Positions 52,925 through 60,955 of a DNA stretch of 64,000 nucleotides are shown here, in pieces. The DNA is from Hyphomicrobiales bacterium. Lineage in GTDB: Bacteria > Pseudomonadota > Alphaproteobacteria > Rhizobiales > Rhizobiaceae. The notes under the pieces are model-generated. The model was given only the letters and a program-made list of their open reading frames with translations, did not search any database and was not told the DNA's origin. Location: positions 80,167 through 144,166 of the forward strand of contig UBUL01000020.1 in NCBI GenBank assembly GCA_900468625.1, in the 5' to 3' direction. Made by a program: the position numbers and the translations under genes. Numbering within the stretch: the first letter of the stretch is position 1; each line of letters starts with the position of its first letter.

Positions 52925-54444
52925 GCGGATGCCTTCTCACGTTGGGACTGCGCGCCGATCATGTATCGACCGATCTCCTCCGATTTCGTATCGCGGGTGA
53001 CGAGCGGTGGGCTCAGCGTGCCGTGGTAAAGGACCTGGATAAAATCGCTGAGCTCGAACAATTCCTCGAGCTCTTCGGATATGACGAGAATGGCCATACC
53101 TTGATTGCGCAGCTCGATCAGCCGCTTGCGAATGGCGGAGGCCGCGCCGACATCGACGCCCCAGGTCGGTTGCGAAAGGAAGAGCAGTTTCGGCGCCAGC
53201 ATGATTTCGCGCCCGACGATGAACTTCTGCAGGTTTCCCCCCGAAAGCGAGCCGGCTTCCGCATCCGGGCCTGGCGTACGCACGTCATAGTCGCGGATAC
53301 ACTTGATTGCGAAGGTGGTGGCTCCGGCGCTGTCGAGCAGACCATGTCTCACAAGCTTCATGGGATGAGCCGTCAGCAGGCTGTTGAGCGTCAGCGACAT
53401 TTCGGGGACGGCGCCATGGCCGAGCCGGTCTTCCGGAACGAAAGCAAAACCCAGCTTCCGGCGGTCGGCAGCGTCGAGGCTACCAACATCCTGTCCCATC
53501 ATGAAGATCTGGTCGCGCTTGTCCCGGGGCAGGGCCGTTTCCCCCGAAATCAGCGCGGCGAGTTCCTTTTGCCCATTTCCGGAGATACCGGCAATGCCGA
53601 GAATTTCGCCGCTGCGCACAGTCAGGCTGATGGTGGAGAGCGGCATGCCGAAGGGATCGTCCGGCCGATAGTCCAGGCCGATGATCTCCAGCCGCTTTTC
53701 GCCATCGGCCAAAGGCATGGCGGGTATGGCTTCCGGCATGTCGCGGCCGATCATCATGCGGGCAAGATCATGGGCGTCATGGTCATGCGGGTCCACATGC
53801 CCGGTTATGCGCCCGCCACGCAGAATGGTCGCGCGGTCGCACAGCGACTGGATCTCTTCCAGCTTGTGCGAGATGAAGAGGATCGAGACGCCGCCATCGC
53901 GTAACCTGCGGAGTGTCTCAAACAGCTTCCCAACGGCCTGCGGCGGCAGGACCGATGTCGGCTCGTCCAGGATCAGCAGCTTTGGGTCGGTCATCAGGCA
54001 GCGGATGATTTCCACCCGCTGCCGCTCGCCGACAGACAGTTCGTGCACATGGGCGAGCGGATCGACTTCGAGACCGAATTCGTTCCCCAATGTGCGGATG
54101 CGCTGCGCGAGTTCTCCCCTCCGGCCTGATACGATCAGACGGATGTTTTCGACAACCGTAAGGCTCTCGAACAGGGAGAAATGCTGAAAGACCATCCCGA
54201 TGCCGGCGCGTCTCGCCTCCGCGGGGGAGGCGAGGCTAAGCGGCTGCCCATTCCAGGTGATCGTTCCCTCATCCGGCCGCTCGACACCGTAAATCAGCTT
54301 CATCAGGGTCGATTTGCCGGCACCATTCTCGCCAAGAATGGCATGGATCGAGCGGGGCGCGACGTCGAGGTCGATATGCTGGTTGGCGTGGATCCGGCCG
54401 TAGCTTTTAGAAATACCGCGCAGCGATAAAAGCGGGATGGCCAT
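52921..54444 (-). CDS. ABC transporter ATP-binding protein, two-domain (nucleoside/sugar type)
   Basis: A 507-residue ATPase with two ABC domains (RbsA/YufO type). The first has Walker A GENGAGKST, signature LSVGERQR and Walker B LLILDEPT. The second is degenerate as in the family: its Walker A region is replaced by GISGNGQKEL, while the signature LSGGN is kept and Walker B ends FLSQPTWGVD. The ATG at 54444 is 7 bp after the binding-protein stop. It powers the two permeases encoded downstream. Confidence 0.9.
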   Translation of the reverse strand: MAIPLLSLRGISKSYGRIHANQHIDLDVAPRSIHAILGENGAGKSTLMKLIYGVERPDEGTITWNGQPLSLASPAEARRAGIGMVFQHFSLFESLTVVENIRLIVSGRRGELAQRIRTLGNEFGLEVDPLAHVHELSVGERQRVEIIRCLMTDPKLLILDEPTSVLPPQAVGKLFETLRRLRDGGVSILFISHKLEEIQSLCDRATILRGGRITGHVDPHDHDAHDLARMMIGRDMPEAIPAMPLADGEKRLEIIGLDYRPDDPFGMPLSTISLTVRSGEILGIAGISGNGQKELAALISGETALPRDKRDQIFMMGQDVGSLDAADRRKLGFAFVPEDRLGHGAVPEMSLTLNSLLTAHPMKLVRHGLLDSAGATTFAIKCIRDYDVRTPGPDAEAGSLSGGNLQKFIVGREIMLAPKLLFLSQPTWGVDVGAASAIRKRLIELRNQGMAILVISEELEELFELSDFIQVLYHGTLSPPLVTRDTKSEEIGRYMIGAQSQREKASA

Positions 54445-54451
54445 GAGCGAC

Positions 54452-55552
54452 TTACTTCGGCAAAGGCGTCTTTACGCCTTTGACATGCCAGTCCATCGCA
54501 ACGATCTGGGCGTCGGTCAGCGTCGCGCCCGAAGCTGCTCCTTCGCTACCATCGGCCTTGGCGATCGGGCCGGTAAACGGCGAGAAGCCGCCGCTTCCGA
54601 TCTTTGCTTCGAGTTCCTTTATCTTGGCCATGGTATCGGCGGGGATTGCCGGGCTCCAATCGACGACCTCGACGACCTTGTCCGCGACGCCGAGGAAGGC
54701 ATTGGCGCCCTTGAAGGTGCCGGCGAGATGCGCGTCGACCGATGCCTTGAAGAAGGGCGACCAGTCGGTGGATACGCAGCCGAGATAGGTCTTCGGCGCA
54801 TATTTCTTCATCGAGGAGTTCAGGTTGAAGGCGTAGACGCCGGCGGCCTCGCAGGCCGATATGACCGAGGGCGTATCCTGCGCGTTCGAGAAGATCACGT
54901 CGCAGCCTTGCGAGATCAATGCTTTGGCTGCTTCCTGCTCCTTGGCCGGATCGAACCAGGAGTTGACCCAGACGACCGATACTTCGATGTCCGGCTTCAC
55001 GGCCTGTGCGCCGAGCGTAAAGGCGTTAACTGACGTAATCAGCTCAGGAATGGCAAACGCAGAGACCGAACCGAGCTTGCCCGTCTTGGAGACGGCGGCC
55101 GCTGCCATACCGAGCAGATAGGTTCCTTGAAAATACTTGGCGGCAAAGGGCGAGAAATTCGGGGCGACCTGGAAACCCGAGGCATGCAGGACGCTCACCT
55201 TGGGATTGCGGCGGGCAATCTGCAGCGCGCCGTTCTGATAGCCGAACGAGCCGGCGATCAGGAAATGATTTCCGTCGGAAACGGTCTTGTTCATGATGCG
55301 GTCCGCATCCGGGCCTTCGGCAATGTTCTCGATCACCGTCACTTTGACCTTGTCGCCATAAGCGGCCTTGATCGGATCGAGGCCTGCGGCGAGCGCATGG
55401 CCCCAGCCGACATCGCCGATCGGCGAGGGCACGACGAGCGTGATGCCGAGCGGTTCGTTCGCGGCAAAGGCGGAGCGTCCGGTAAAGGCCGTTGCGAGGC
55501 CTGCGACAGCCGCGCTCTTCATCAATGTTCTGCGGGTCAGATTCTTCTGCAT
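54452..55552 (-). CDS. BMP family ABC substrate-binding protein (PnrA-like)
   Basis: A 366-residue periplasmic binding protein of the Bmp/Med/PnrA family, which binds purine nucleosides or related heterocycles. It carries a Tat-type leader (TRRTLMKSAAVAGLATAF, cleavage near AFAA). The mature part has SPIGDVGWGHA and GCDVIFSNAQDTPSVI typical of the group. I chose the ATG at 55552 (MQKNLTRR) with AAGGGGAA upstream. It follows the amidohydrolase gene by 22 bp. It supports a nucleobase or nucleoside as the substrate of the whole cluster. Confidence 0.9.
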   Translation of the reverse strand: MQKNLTRRTLMKSAAVAGLATAFTGRSAFAANEPLGITLVVPSPIGDVGWGHALAAGLDPIKAAYGDKVKVTVIENIAEGPDADRIMNKTVSDGNHFLIAGSFGYQNGALQIARRNPKVSVLHASGFQVAPNFSPFAAKYFQGTYLLGMAAAAVSKTGKLGSVSAFAIPELITSVNAFTLGAQAVKPDIEVSVVWVNSWFDPAKEQEAAKALISQGCDVIFSNAQDTPSVISACEAAGVYAFNLNSSMKKYAPKTYLGCVSTDWSPFFKASVDAHLAGTFKGANAFLGVADKVVEVVDWSPAIPADTMAKIKELEAKIGSGGFSPFTGPIAKADGSEGAASGATLTDAQIVAMDWHVKGVKTPLPK

Positions 55553-55574
55553 CCCAGTTCCCCTTTTTGGTTTT

Positions 55575-56954
55575 TCAGAATTCCACTGTTGCAAGTGCTG
55601 CCTCGGCCGCGGCAAAGAGTGCGGCTTCATCCAGTCCGGTGAATTCACCGCCCTGCCAGACGATGCGTCCGTTGATCATGGTCAGATCGGTGGGCATGCC
55701 GATCCCGACCTTGGCGATCAGGCTCAGCGGGTCATGCCGTGTCCCGACATAGTCCATCCGTCGCGTGTCGATCGCGAAAAGGTCCGCCGCCATGCCCGGG
55801 GCAAGACGCCCGATATCCGTGCGTCCCAGCAGGCTTGCGCCTCCGCTTGTCGCATAGCGTAGGAAGTCGAGCGGAGCGGGGACGGGATGCTGACGCGTCG
55901 AGGCCGTGAGGCACTGCAGCATGTAGGCGGAATGGATGCAGTGCATGAGGTTCGAGTTGTCGTTCGATGCCGCGCCGTCGCAACCAAGGCCGATGCGCAA
56001 GCCGAGGGCCTGCATCGCCGGGATGTCTGTGACTTCGGCGCCGACCAAGTAAACCGGCTCAGGGCAATGGGAGACGCCGGTGCCGCTTGCCGCCATCTTG
56101 CGCAACTCGTCATGCGTCAGTTCCCAGCAATGGGCGTAGAACGTATCGGGGCCAGCGAAGCCCAATTCCGCGCAGTAGTCGACCGTGCGCATGCCATGCC
56201 GCGCCTTGATGACAGGGCTTTCGCCTTCGCCGACATGCGTGTGCATCTGTACGCCGCGATCCCGCGCCAGCGCGACCGATTCGACGAAGGTTTCGCGGTA
56301 GCAATTGACCGGCTGGCAAGGGGCGACCACCACCTGGCGCATGCTGAAGGGACCGGCATCGTGATAGCCGTCGATCAGCCGCGCGCAATCGGCGATGAAT
56401 TCATCCGTGGTCTCGAGCATGGCGTCGGGGATCGTCGATCCCTCGGATTTCGGCAGGGTGTTGCCGCCACGGCCTGCGTGAAAGCGCATGCCGAGAAGGT
56501 CGGCCGCCTCGAACTGGCGATCGATCAGGCGTTTTCCCGCATGGCGGGGAAAGCAATATTGGTGGTCGAAGGCGGTCGTGCAGCCATGCTTGATCATCTC
56601 GGCCATGGCGGTGACCGAGGAATGATAGAAACAGTCCTCGGTCAGTCGCGAGAAGATCGGATAGATCCGATCGAGCCATTCGATGACCGAAAGTTTCGTC
56701 CAGTCGAGGTCGGCCCGGTTGCGCACGAAGCACTGAAAGAAATGGTGATGGGTATTCACAAGCCCCGGATAGACGAACCAGCCGAATGCGTCTCGCACGA
56801 CCGTGCCCTCGGGCAGCGCGCTCAGCGATAGGTTTTCCCCGATCGCCTGGATCGCCGGACCCTGGGTCAGCAGATCCACGTTCCGGCGCACGCTCGGACC
56901 ATTGCCCTCATCGACGATAATAGCCGCGCAATTTTTCAGGAGATAGCCGGTCAT
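55575..56954 (-). CDS. Amidohydrolase, 8-oxoguanine deaminase-like (ATZ/TRZ family)
   Basis: A 459-residue metal-dependent deaminase of the cog0402 group. Metal ligands are H69 and H71 (NTHHHFFQ), H240 (MHTHVGEGE, with catalytic E243), H275 and D326 (GLGCDGAASND). The HHH-x2-Q signature is that of 8-oxoguanine/isoxanthopterin-type aminohydrolases. It should replace an exocyclic amino group of a purine-like ring by oxygen. It lies between the GST-like gene (4-bp gap) and the nucleoside-type binding protein. Guanine or 7-methylguanine deamination would fit the operon; this is inference. Confidence 0.87.
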   Translation of the reverse strand: MTGYLLKNCAAIIVDEGNGPSVRRNVDLLTQGPAIQAIGENLSLSALPEGTVVRDAFGWFVYPGLVNTHHHFFQCFVRNRADLDWTKLSVIEWLDRIYPIFSRLTEDCFYHSSVTAMAEMIKHGCTTAFDHQYCFPRHAGKRLIDRQFEAADLLGMRFHAGRGGNTLPKSEGSTIPDAMLETTDEFIADCARLIDGYHDAGPFSMRQVVVAPCQPVNCYRETFVESVALARDRGVQMHTHVGEGESPVIKARHGMRTVDYCAELGFAGPDTFYAHCWELTHDELRKMAASGTGVSHCPEPVYLVGAEVTDIPAMQALGLRIGLGCDGAASNDNSNLMHCIHSAYMLQCLTASTRQHPVPAPLDFLRYATSGGASLLGRTDIGRLAPGMAADLFAIDTRRMDYVGTRHDPLSLIAKVGIGMPTDLTMINGRIVWQGGEFTGLDEAALFAAAEAALATVEF

Positions 56955-56958
56955 TCCA

Positions 56959-57615
56959 TCATTTCTCCGCTGCTGGGTGCGGATCGGGTTTCAGCTCGTG
57001 CAGGCGGTGAATGCCGGGCATTTCGATAAAACCGGGCAGGCTGCGGATGGCGCGCATCCAGAGCCGGATCAAGGGATAGGGATCAAGCGGGATGCCGCCG
57101 TCAGGCGCAAGCGCGACATAAGGAAAGCAGGCGATGTCGGCGATGGTGGCCCGGCTTCCTGCAAGGAATTGCGCGCCGCGCTCGCCCTGTTCGAAGAGGC
57201 CGGCTTCGAGTTCGCGCAATGCCGCAATTCCTTGAGCCCTTAGAGCCTTGATGTCACCAGGACGCAGGAGCATGTCGTGGAGCCGCGCACCGCCAAGATT
57301 GGCTGTCAGGCGATGCGAAAAGGAAAGCCACTGCTGAACGCGCGCCGTCTCTTGCGGCGAACCGCAGCCCAGCCATTCCGGCGCAGCATTGGCTGCGAGA
57401 TAGGCAAGCATTGCCGAGGATTCGGTGAGTACGAGATCGCCATCCTCGAGGATCGGGATGGAGCCTGCCGGATTGAGCGCCAGAAGCTCCGGCCCGCGAT
57501 GCTCCGCGCCTGGATGAAAGTCGACCGGGCGGATTTCGAGCTCGACGTCCAGGATCGCGGCCATCAGCCTTACCTTGTAGCAGCTCGGCGATAGAACATA
57601 ATCGTATAGTTTCAT
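56959..57615 (-). CDS. Glutathione S-transferase-like protein (NdmE-like position)
   Basis: A 218-residue protein with a thioredoxin-like N-domain (SPSCYKVRLMAAIL, cis-Pro in GSIPILEDGDLVLTESSA) and an all-helical C-domain with IADIACFPY. It is a full GST fold. The ATG at 57615 overlaps the stop of the Rieske-less oxygenase gene (ATGA), a very tight coupling. In Pseudomonas putida caffeine degradation a GST-like protein, NdmE, is a structural partner of the Rieske-less demethylase NdmC. The same gene pair here suggests the same scaffold role; a normal GST reaction is the alternative. Confidence 0.85.
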   Translation of the reverse strand: MKLYDYVLSPSCYKVRLMAAILDVELEIRPVDFHPGAEHRGPELLALNPAGSIPILEDGDLVLTESSAMLAYLAANAAPEWLGCGSPQETARVQQWLSFSHRLTANLGGARLHDMLLRPGDIKALRAQGIAALRELEAGLFEQGERGAQFLAGSRATIADIACFPYVALAPDGGIPLDPYPLIRLWMRAIRSLPGFIEMPGIHRLHELKPDPHPAAEK

Positions 57616-58457
57616 TGTGCGACCAACTGTGCGCCGTATGTATAATTGTGGCGCTTCAGCCATCGCCGGTATGCGACCGAGGTGAGATCCGCCCTTGTCG
57701 GAATTTCCATGCCGGGATCAAGCGGAAGAAGCGCGGGGATCTGGTTCTCGAGAATCGAACGATCCTGCAGGAAGATCGTCTGCTGAAAGTGGATGAGATC
57801 GGTCATTGGCGTTTCGTCATCGAAGAGGGCCATCCACGGCCATACGTCGCAAAGGTCTTCCGCGAGAGGCTGAACGAACAGGGTGATGACGTCCCATTCG
57901 CCCGGTCGCGGAGGGCATGTCTTGTAGAGCACCGAACAGGTCGGGGCCGGCACGCGGTACATGTACTCCGTCGTAATGCCGCCGGTCGCCGACTTTGCAG
58001 CCTGCGGCTGGTAGAAGTTCACCTGCGTGGCCCAGACCTCATCCTCATCCTCGCGGATCTCGACCTTGTAGTTTTCGACCTCCGTATGCGGTTCCGCGCC
58101 GAGGATGTCGGTGTGGACGAAGGGGAAGTGTGCGATATCGAGGAAGTTCTCCACGGCGCGAAGCGGCGAGCAGCGCACGCGGACCACGCCGACATCGACG
58201 AAGCGGCGGCCGGGCTGATCGGCCTCCGGAATGGCAAAAAGCTCCTTCTCCGGCGTTCCGAGGGAGGACCAGACGTGGCCATATCGGACACGGACGGGCA
58301 GGGCTCTTCCCTCGGCAGTCACCACCCGCGCATTGCCATCCTGATCGCAGGCAACCTCGATTGCCTCGCCCATCAGCCAGGTCTTGCATCCCTTCTTGCT
58401 GAGCTGGCTGAAAAGGCCGACCGGATACCATTCGTCGAGCATGGCGCCATCTTTCAT
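57612..58457 (-). CDS. Rieske-oxygenase catalytic subunit lacking the Rieske centre (NdmC-like)
   Basis: A 281-residue protein. It begins like a full oxygenase (DEWYPVGLFSQL, 8-19) and then passes after about 35 residues straight to RVRYGHVWSSLG (56-67), where normal enzymes carry about 75 residues with C-x-H and C-x2-H. The catalytic domain is intact: mononuclear iron ligands H110 and H115 in ENFLDIAHFPFVH (E103, D107 also kept), and the QDRSILENQ stretch with D232. It therefore needs an external Rieske donor, most simply the protein encoded directly upstream (4-bp overlap). NdmC, which demethylates N7 of 7-methylxanthine, is built this way. Substrate not proven. Confidence 0.85.
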   Translation of the reverse strand: MKDGAMLDEWYPVGLFSQLSKKGCKTWLMGEAIEVACDQDGNARVVTAEGRALPVRVRYGHVWSSLGTPEKELFAIPEADQPGRRFVDVGVVRVRCSPLRAVENFLDIAHFPFVHTDILGAEPHTEVENYKVEIREDEDEVWATQVNFYQPQAAKSATGGITTEYMYRVPAPTCSVLYKTCPPRPGEWDVITLFVQPLAEDLCDVWPWMALFDDETPMTDLIHFQQTIFLQDRSILENQIPALLPLDPGMEIPTRADLTSVAYRRWLKRHNYTYGAQLVAQ

Positions 58458-59098
58458 CCCGCAATCTCCCTGTGGCGCTCTTCCGCTGTACGACGGAGGG
58501 ATTCGACAATACGCGACGCCGTAATGCGATCTGCCGCGCTGCGGTGCTTTTCGATCATGAGAAGAACGAGCGTGTGTTTTTCCTGGGCCGCCAGCAACAG
58601 GCTGATCCAGGGAAATTCAGGCAGGCGGATCAGTCCCCTTGCATCAGCTTGCGCCCCTGCCGCGGCCTCGATTGCCGCGACAGTCGTTTCGACGCTCAGA
58701 GAGCGTAACGGTTCGAGTTCGTCGAGCTGCGGGGGCCGCATTGCCGGTTGTCCGATAGCTATCCATAAGATGCCGCCCGATTCTTCGACCTGCTGGACGG
58801 CGACACGGATGCTGTCCGGAGGAACCAGATCGGGATGAGCTGGTATGCGAATGCATCCGCCCGACACGGAATAGCTCCATCCGTGATAGATGCAGGAGAG
58901 CGCTTCGCCGCGGACAAAGCCATGCGACAGTCTCATTCCACGATGCGGACAGCGATCGGATGATGCGGTTGCGCGGCCCGACTGGCTGCGCCACAGGGCA
59001 ATCGAGCCAGCCGATGTCCAGGCCGGGATGACGGTTCCTGGCGGCAGATCGGAGGAAAGGGCGACTGGCGCCCAGGATCCGGCCCCCTCAAGTGGCAT
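58454..59098 (-). CDS. Stand-alone Rieske [2Fe-2S] protein
   Basis: A 214-residue protein whose first about 120 residues form a Rieske domain. Cluster ligands are C50 and H52 (CPHRG) and C69 and H72 (CIYHGW), and it continues with RIPAHPD as in oxygenase alpha subunits. The last about 90 residues (LRSLSVETT onwards) are not a reductase or ferredoxin; a piece resembles a leftover oxygenase strand-helix. The 4-bp overlap with the Rieske-less catalytic gene implies a stoichiometric pair. In the NdmCDE system the equivalent Rieske domain is fused to the reductase NdmD; no reductase gene is seen here. The GAGG near ATG 59098 is unusually close (2 bases). Confidence 0.85.
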   Translation of the reverse strand: MPLEGAGSWAPVALSSDLPPGTVIPAWTSAGSIALWRSQSGRATASSDRCPHRGMRLSHGFVRGEALSCIYHGWSYSVSGGCIRIPAHPDLVPPDSIRVAVQQVEESGGILWIAIGQPAMRPPQLDELEPLRSLSVETTVAAIEAAAGAQADARGLIRLPEFPWISLLLAAQEKHTLVLLMIEKHRSAADRITASRIVESLRRTAEERHREIAG

Positions 59099-59236
59099 AG
59101 CCTCAACTTTCTTAATTTCACCAACGACTTAGCGCCGCAGGCCATAGGCAGGCGTCGTTGCCTGTATCCCCTCGATCCTCGAAGGTTTGCATAAATAATT
59201 CGCATTGGCAATAATGATTAAATAAAAGGCAGAAAA

Positions 59237-59521
59237 TCAGGAATTCCTAAAATGGGGTGTTGCCGGACCATGCATGACTCTACGCTGTATCCTGTCGACC
59301 CAAACGTCGATCGGACCAAGTGAGCAGCCCATTTCCAGCATATCGATCAGCTCCGAAGGCCCGGTGACCTCAAGTTCGATCCGGCCCGCGTTGGAATGAA
59401 AGAACGTCTGCGAAAGCCCAAGCTTGTCGGCGTAACGCTGTATCCATGGGATAAACGAGGTGGTGTTAAGATCACCTAGTATCGTCATGCGTTCTCGAAA
59501 TTCACTTTGAGGAACCTGCAT
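59237..59521 (-). CDS. Acylphosphatase-like protein lacking catalytic residues
   Basis: A 94-residue protein with the acylphosphatase fold pattern: ILG..., W-x8-KLGL, an H-x-NAGRIELEV hairpin and SLGPIDVWVDRI at the end. The phosphate loop G-x-V-Q-G-V-x-F-R is replaced by GDLNTTSFI, so the catalytic Arg is Ile, and the catalytic Asn position reads His or Ser. Phosphatase activity is therefore unlikely. The ATG at 59521 follows AAGGAT by eight bases. It lies alone between the CodA-like and Rieske genes on the same strand and may be a small-molecule- or protein-binding relic. Confidence 0.7.
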   Translation of the reverse strand: MQVPQSEFRERMTILGDLNTTSFIPWIQRYADKLGLSQTFFHSNAGRIELEVTGPSELIDMLEMGCSLGPIDVWVDRIQRRVMHGPATPHFRNS

Positions 59522-59591
59522 CCGTCAATGATCCTTGCCTTGTCTCAAGACGACAGAATAGCCGCTTCGTAAGTTCGCGATAGAGGCGTCT

Positions 59592-59725
59592 CACAAAGCA
59601 ATGCTCCACCGTCTTCCGCTACGATCAATTCGCCAACGGCAACTCCACAGGCCGGCCGCAAAGGGTTCCGATTTCCGGGCCGCTTTGGTTCGATGGAGTG
59701 ATGCCGCATTTCAGATTGCTTTGTG
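59592..59725. repeat. Long-spaced 12-bp inverted repeat at the 3' end of the CodA-like gene
   Basis: TCACAAAGCAAT (59591-59602) is the exact reverse complement of ATTGCTTTGTGA (59715-59726). The right arm covers the last codons of the CodA-like gene, and the left arm lies in the following gap. The 112-bp spacer holds no gene. It could fold as a terminator-like long hairpin or be a trace of a duplication. Confidence 0.4.
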
Positions 59726-60955
59726 AAGCACAGGGCGACCGTTGTCGAAGCTCTTGCGCCCCTTTTTCCAGCCAGCGATCACGCGGGCAATTTCGCGCAC
59801 GGCCGCGCAGGGGCCGGGGCTGTCGAGGAGTACGATCGTCGCTTCGACGCCCGCCTGCAGACGCGAGCTGCCGTCGAGTTGGCCAGCAGCCGTTTCGCTC
59901 ACCATGTCGAAGACCAGGGCCAAATCTTCGTCACGCGAGAGCTGGGCGACATTGGCGTAAAGATTGGCCATGCGAATGAGCGAAGCGTCGCCGTAGGGCG
60001 TGAAGGGATTAAGGACATTGTTGGTCGCAATGGAAGTTACAACTCCCCTTCCTGCGAGCAGATGGGCCGGCGCCACGCCACGCGGGACCAGGCTGTCATG
60101 GCCCCGGCCCATGAGGAACAGATCGGTTGCCGGTAGCACCGATATCGCGATCCCTGCCGTCGCGAGATTATCGGCGATGGCAAGAACCTGCGCCGGCGGC
60201 ATGGCCGACAGATTGGTGACGTGGCCGATCGATACGCGACCTTGCCAACCATGGCGGAGCGTCGCGTCGATCACCTTGGGCAGGTCGGTTCGATCGGGAT
60301 CGAGACTGAAATCGAGATGAAAATCGGCCGGGACATCGTGCTTTGATGCCAGAGCGAAAATCATATCTATATGCCTGCCCGGGGCGGGATCCGTATATGA
60401 GCAGCCGCCCACGAGATCCGCACCATCCGAAAGCGCCGTGTCGAGCATGTCATATGTCTGAGGCTCGTTCGTGAGCCCCTCCTGCGCAAAGGCGCAGATT
60501 TCGATGTCGACCGCGAAAGCATAGTCCCGACGAACACGCTTTATCGCTTCAAAGGAGCGGAAGCCTGCGCGCGGATCGATCTCGGCGAAGGTTCGCATCC
60601 GCGTCGTGCCGTGGGAAACCGCTTTCTCGACAACGCGTGCAGCGCGCGAGTAAACATCGGCCTCTTCAAAGCCGGCCTTGGCTTTGGCGGTTTGCTGCAC
60701 GGCTTCGGCAAGCGTACCCTGGCAAATTGCGCAGCGGTCGAGAATGCAGGCCTTGTCGAGATGAATGTGGGTATCGACAAATCCGCCGAAGGCGAAGCTT
60801 CCTTCGCCGTCGACATCCGATAGTGCGTCGCACCGAATGCGGGATTCGATGGCTGCGATCCGGTCGCCCCGCACGGCGATGTCGACGAAATCGCCACCTT
60901 CTTCGACACGGACATTACGGATGATGAGATCGAATTGTTGATCGCTGGCGCTCAC
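59711..60955 (-). CDS. Cytosine deaminase-like amidohydrolase with altered active site
   Basis: A 414-residue amidohydrolase close in layout to cytosine deaminase/AtzC. It has H63 and H65 (DTHIHLDKA), H213 (DFHLDF) and H245 (IGHVTN). Compared with CodA, the proton-shuttling Glu after the third His is Phe216, and the metal-binding Asp is Asn312 (IATNNVLNPF). The metal site is therefore incomplete in the usual sense. It might be inactive, or it may define a subgroup with a different reaction. The start is GTG at 60955 and overlaps the preceding stop (GTGA), so it is coupled to the GGT-like gene. Confidence 0.8.
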   Translation of the reverse strand: MSASDQQFDLIIRNVRVEEGGDFVDIAVRGDRIAAIESRIRCDALSDVDGEGSFAFGGFVDTHIHLDKACILDRCAICQGTLAEAVQQTAKAKAGFEEADVYSRAARVVEKAVSHGTTRMRTFAEIDPRAGFRSFEAIKRVRRDYAFAVDIEICAFAQEGLTNEPQTYDMLDTALSDGADLVGGCSYTDPAPGRHIDMIFALASKHDVPADFHLDFSLDPDRTDLPKVIDATLRHGWQGRVSIGHVTNLSAMPPAQVLAIADNLATAGIAISVLPATDLFLMGRGHDSLVPRGVAPAHLLAGRGVVTSIATNNVLNPFTPYGDASLIRMANLYANVAQLSRDEDLALVFDMVSETAAGQLDGSSRLQAGVEATIVLLDSPGPCAAVREIARVIAGWKKGRKSFDNGRPVLHKAI

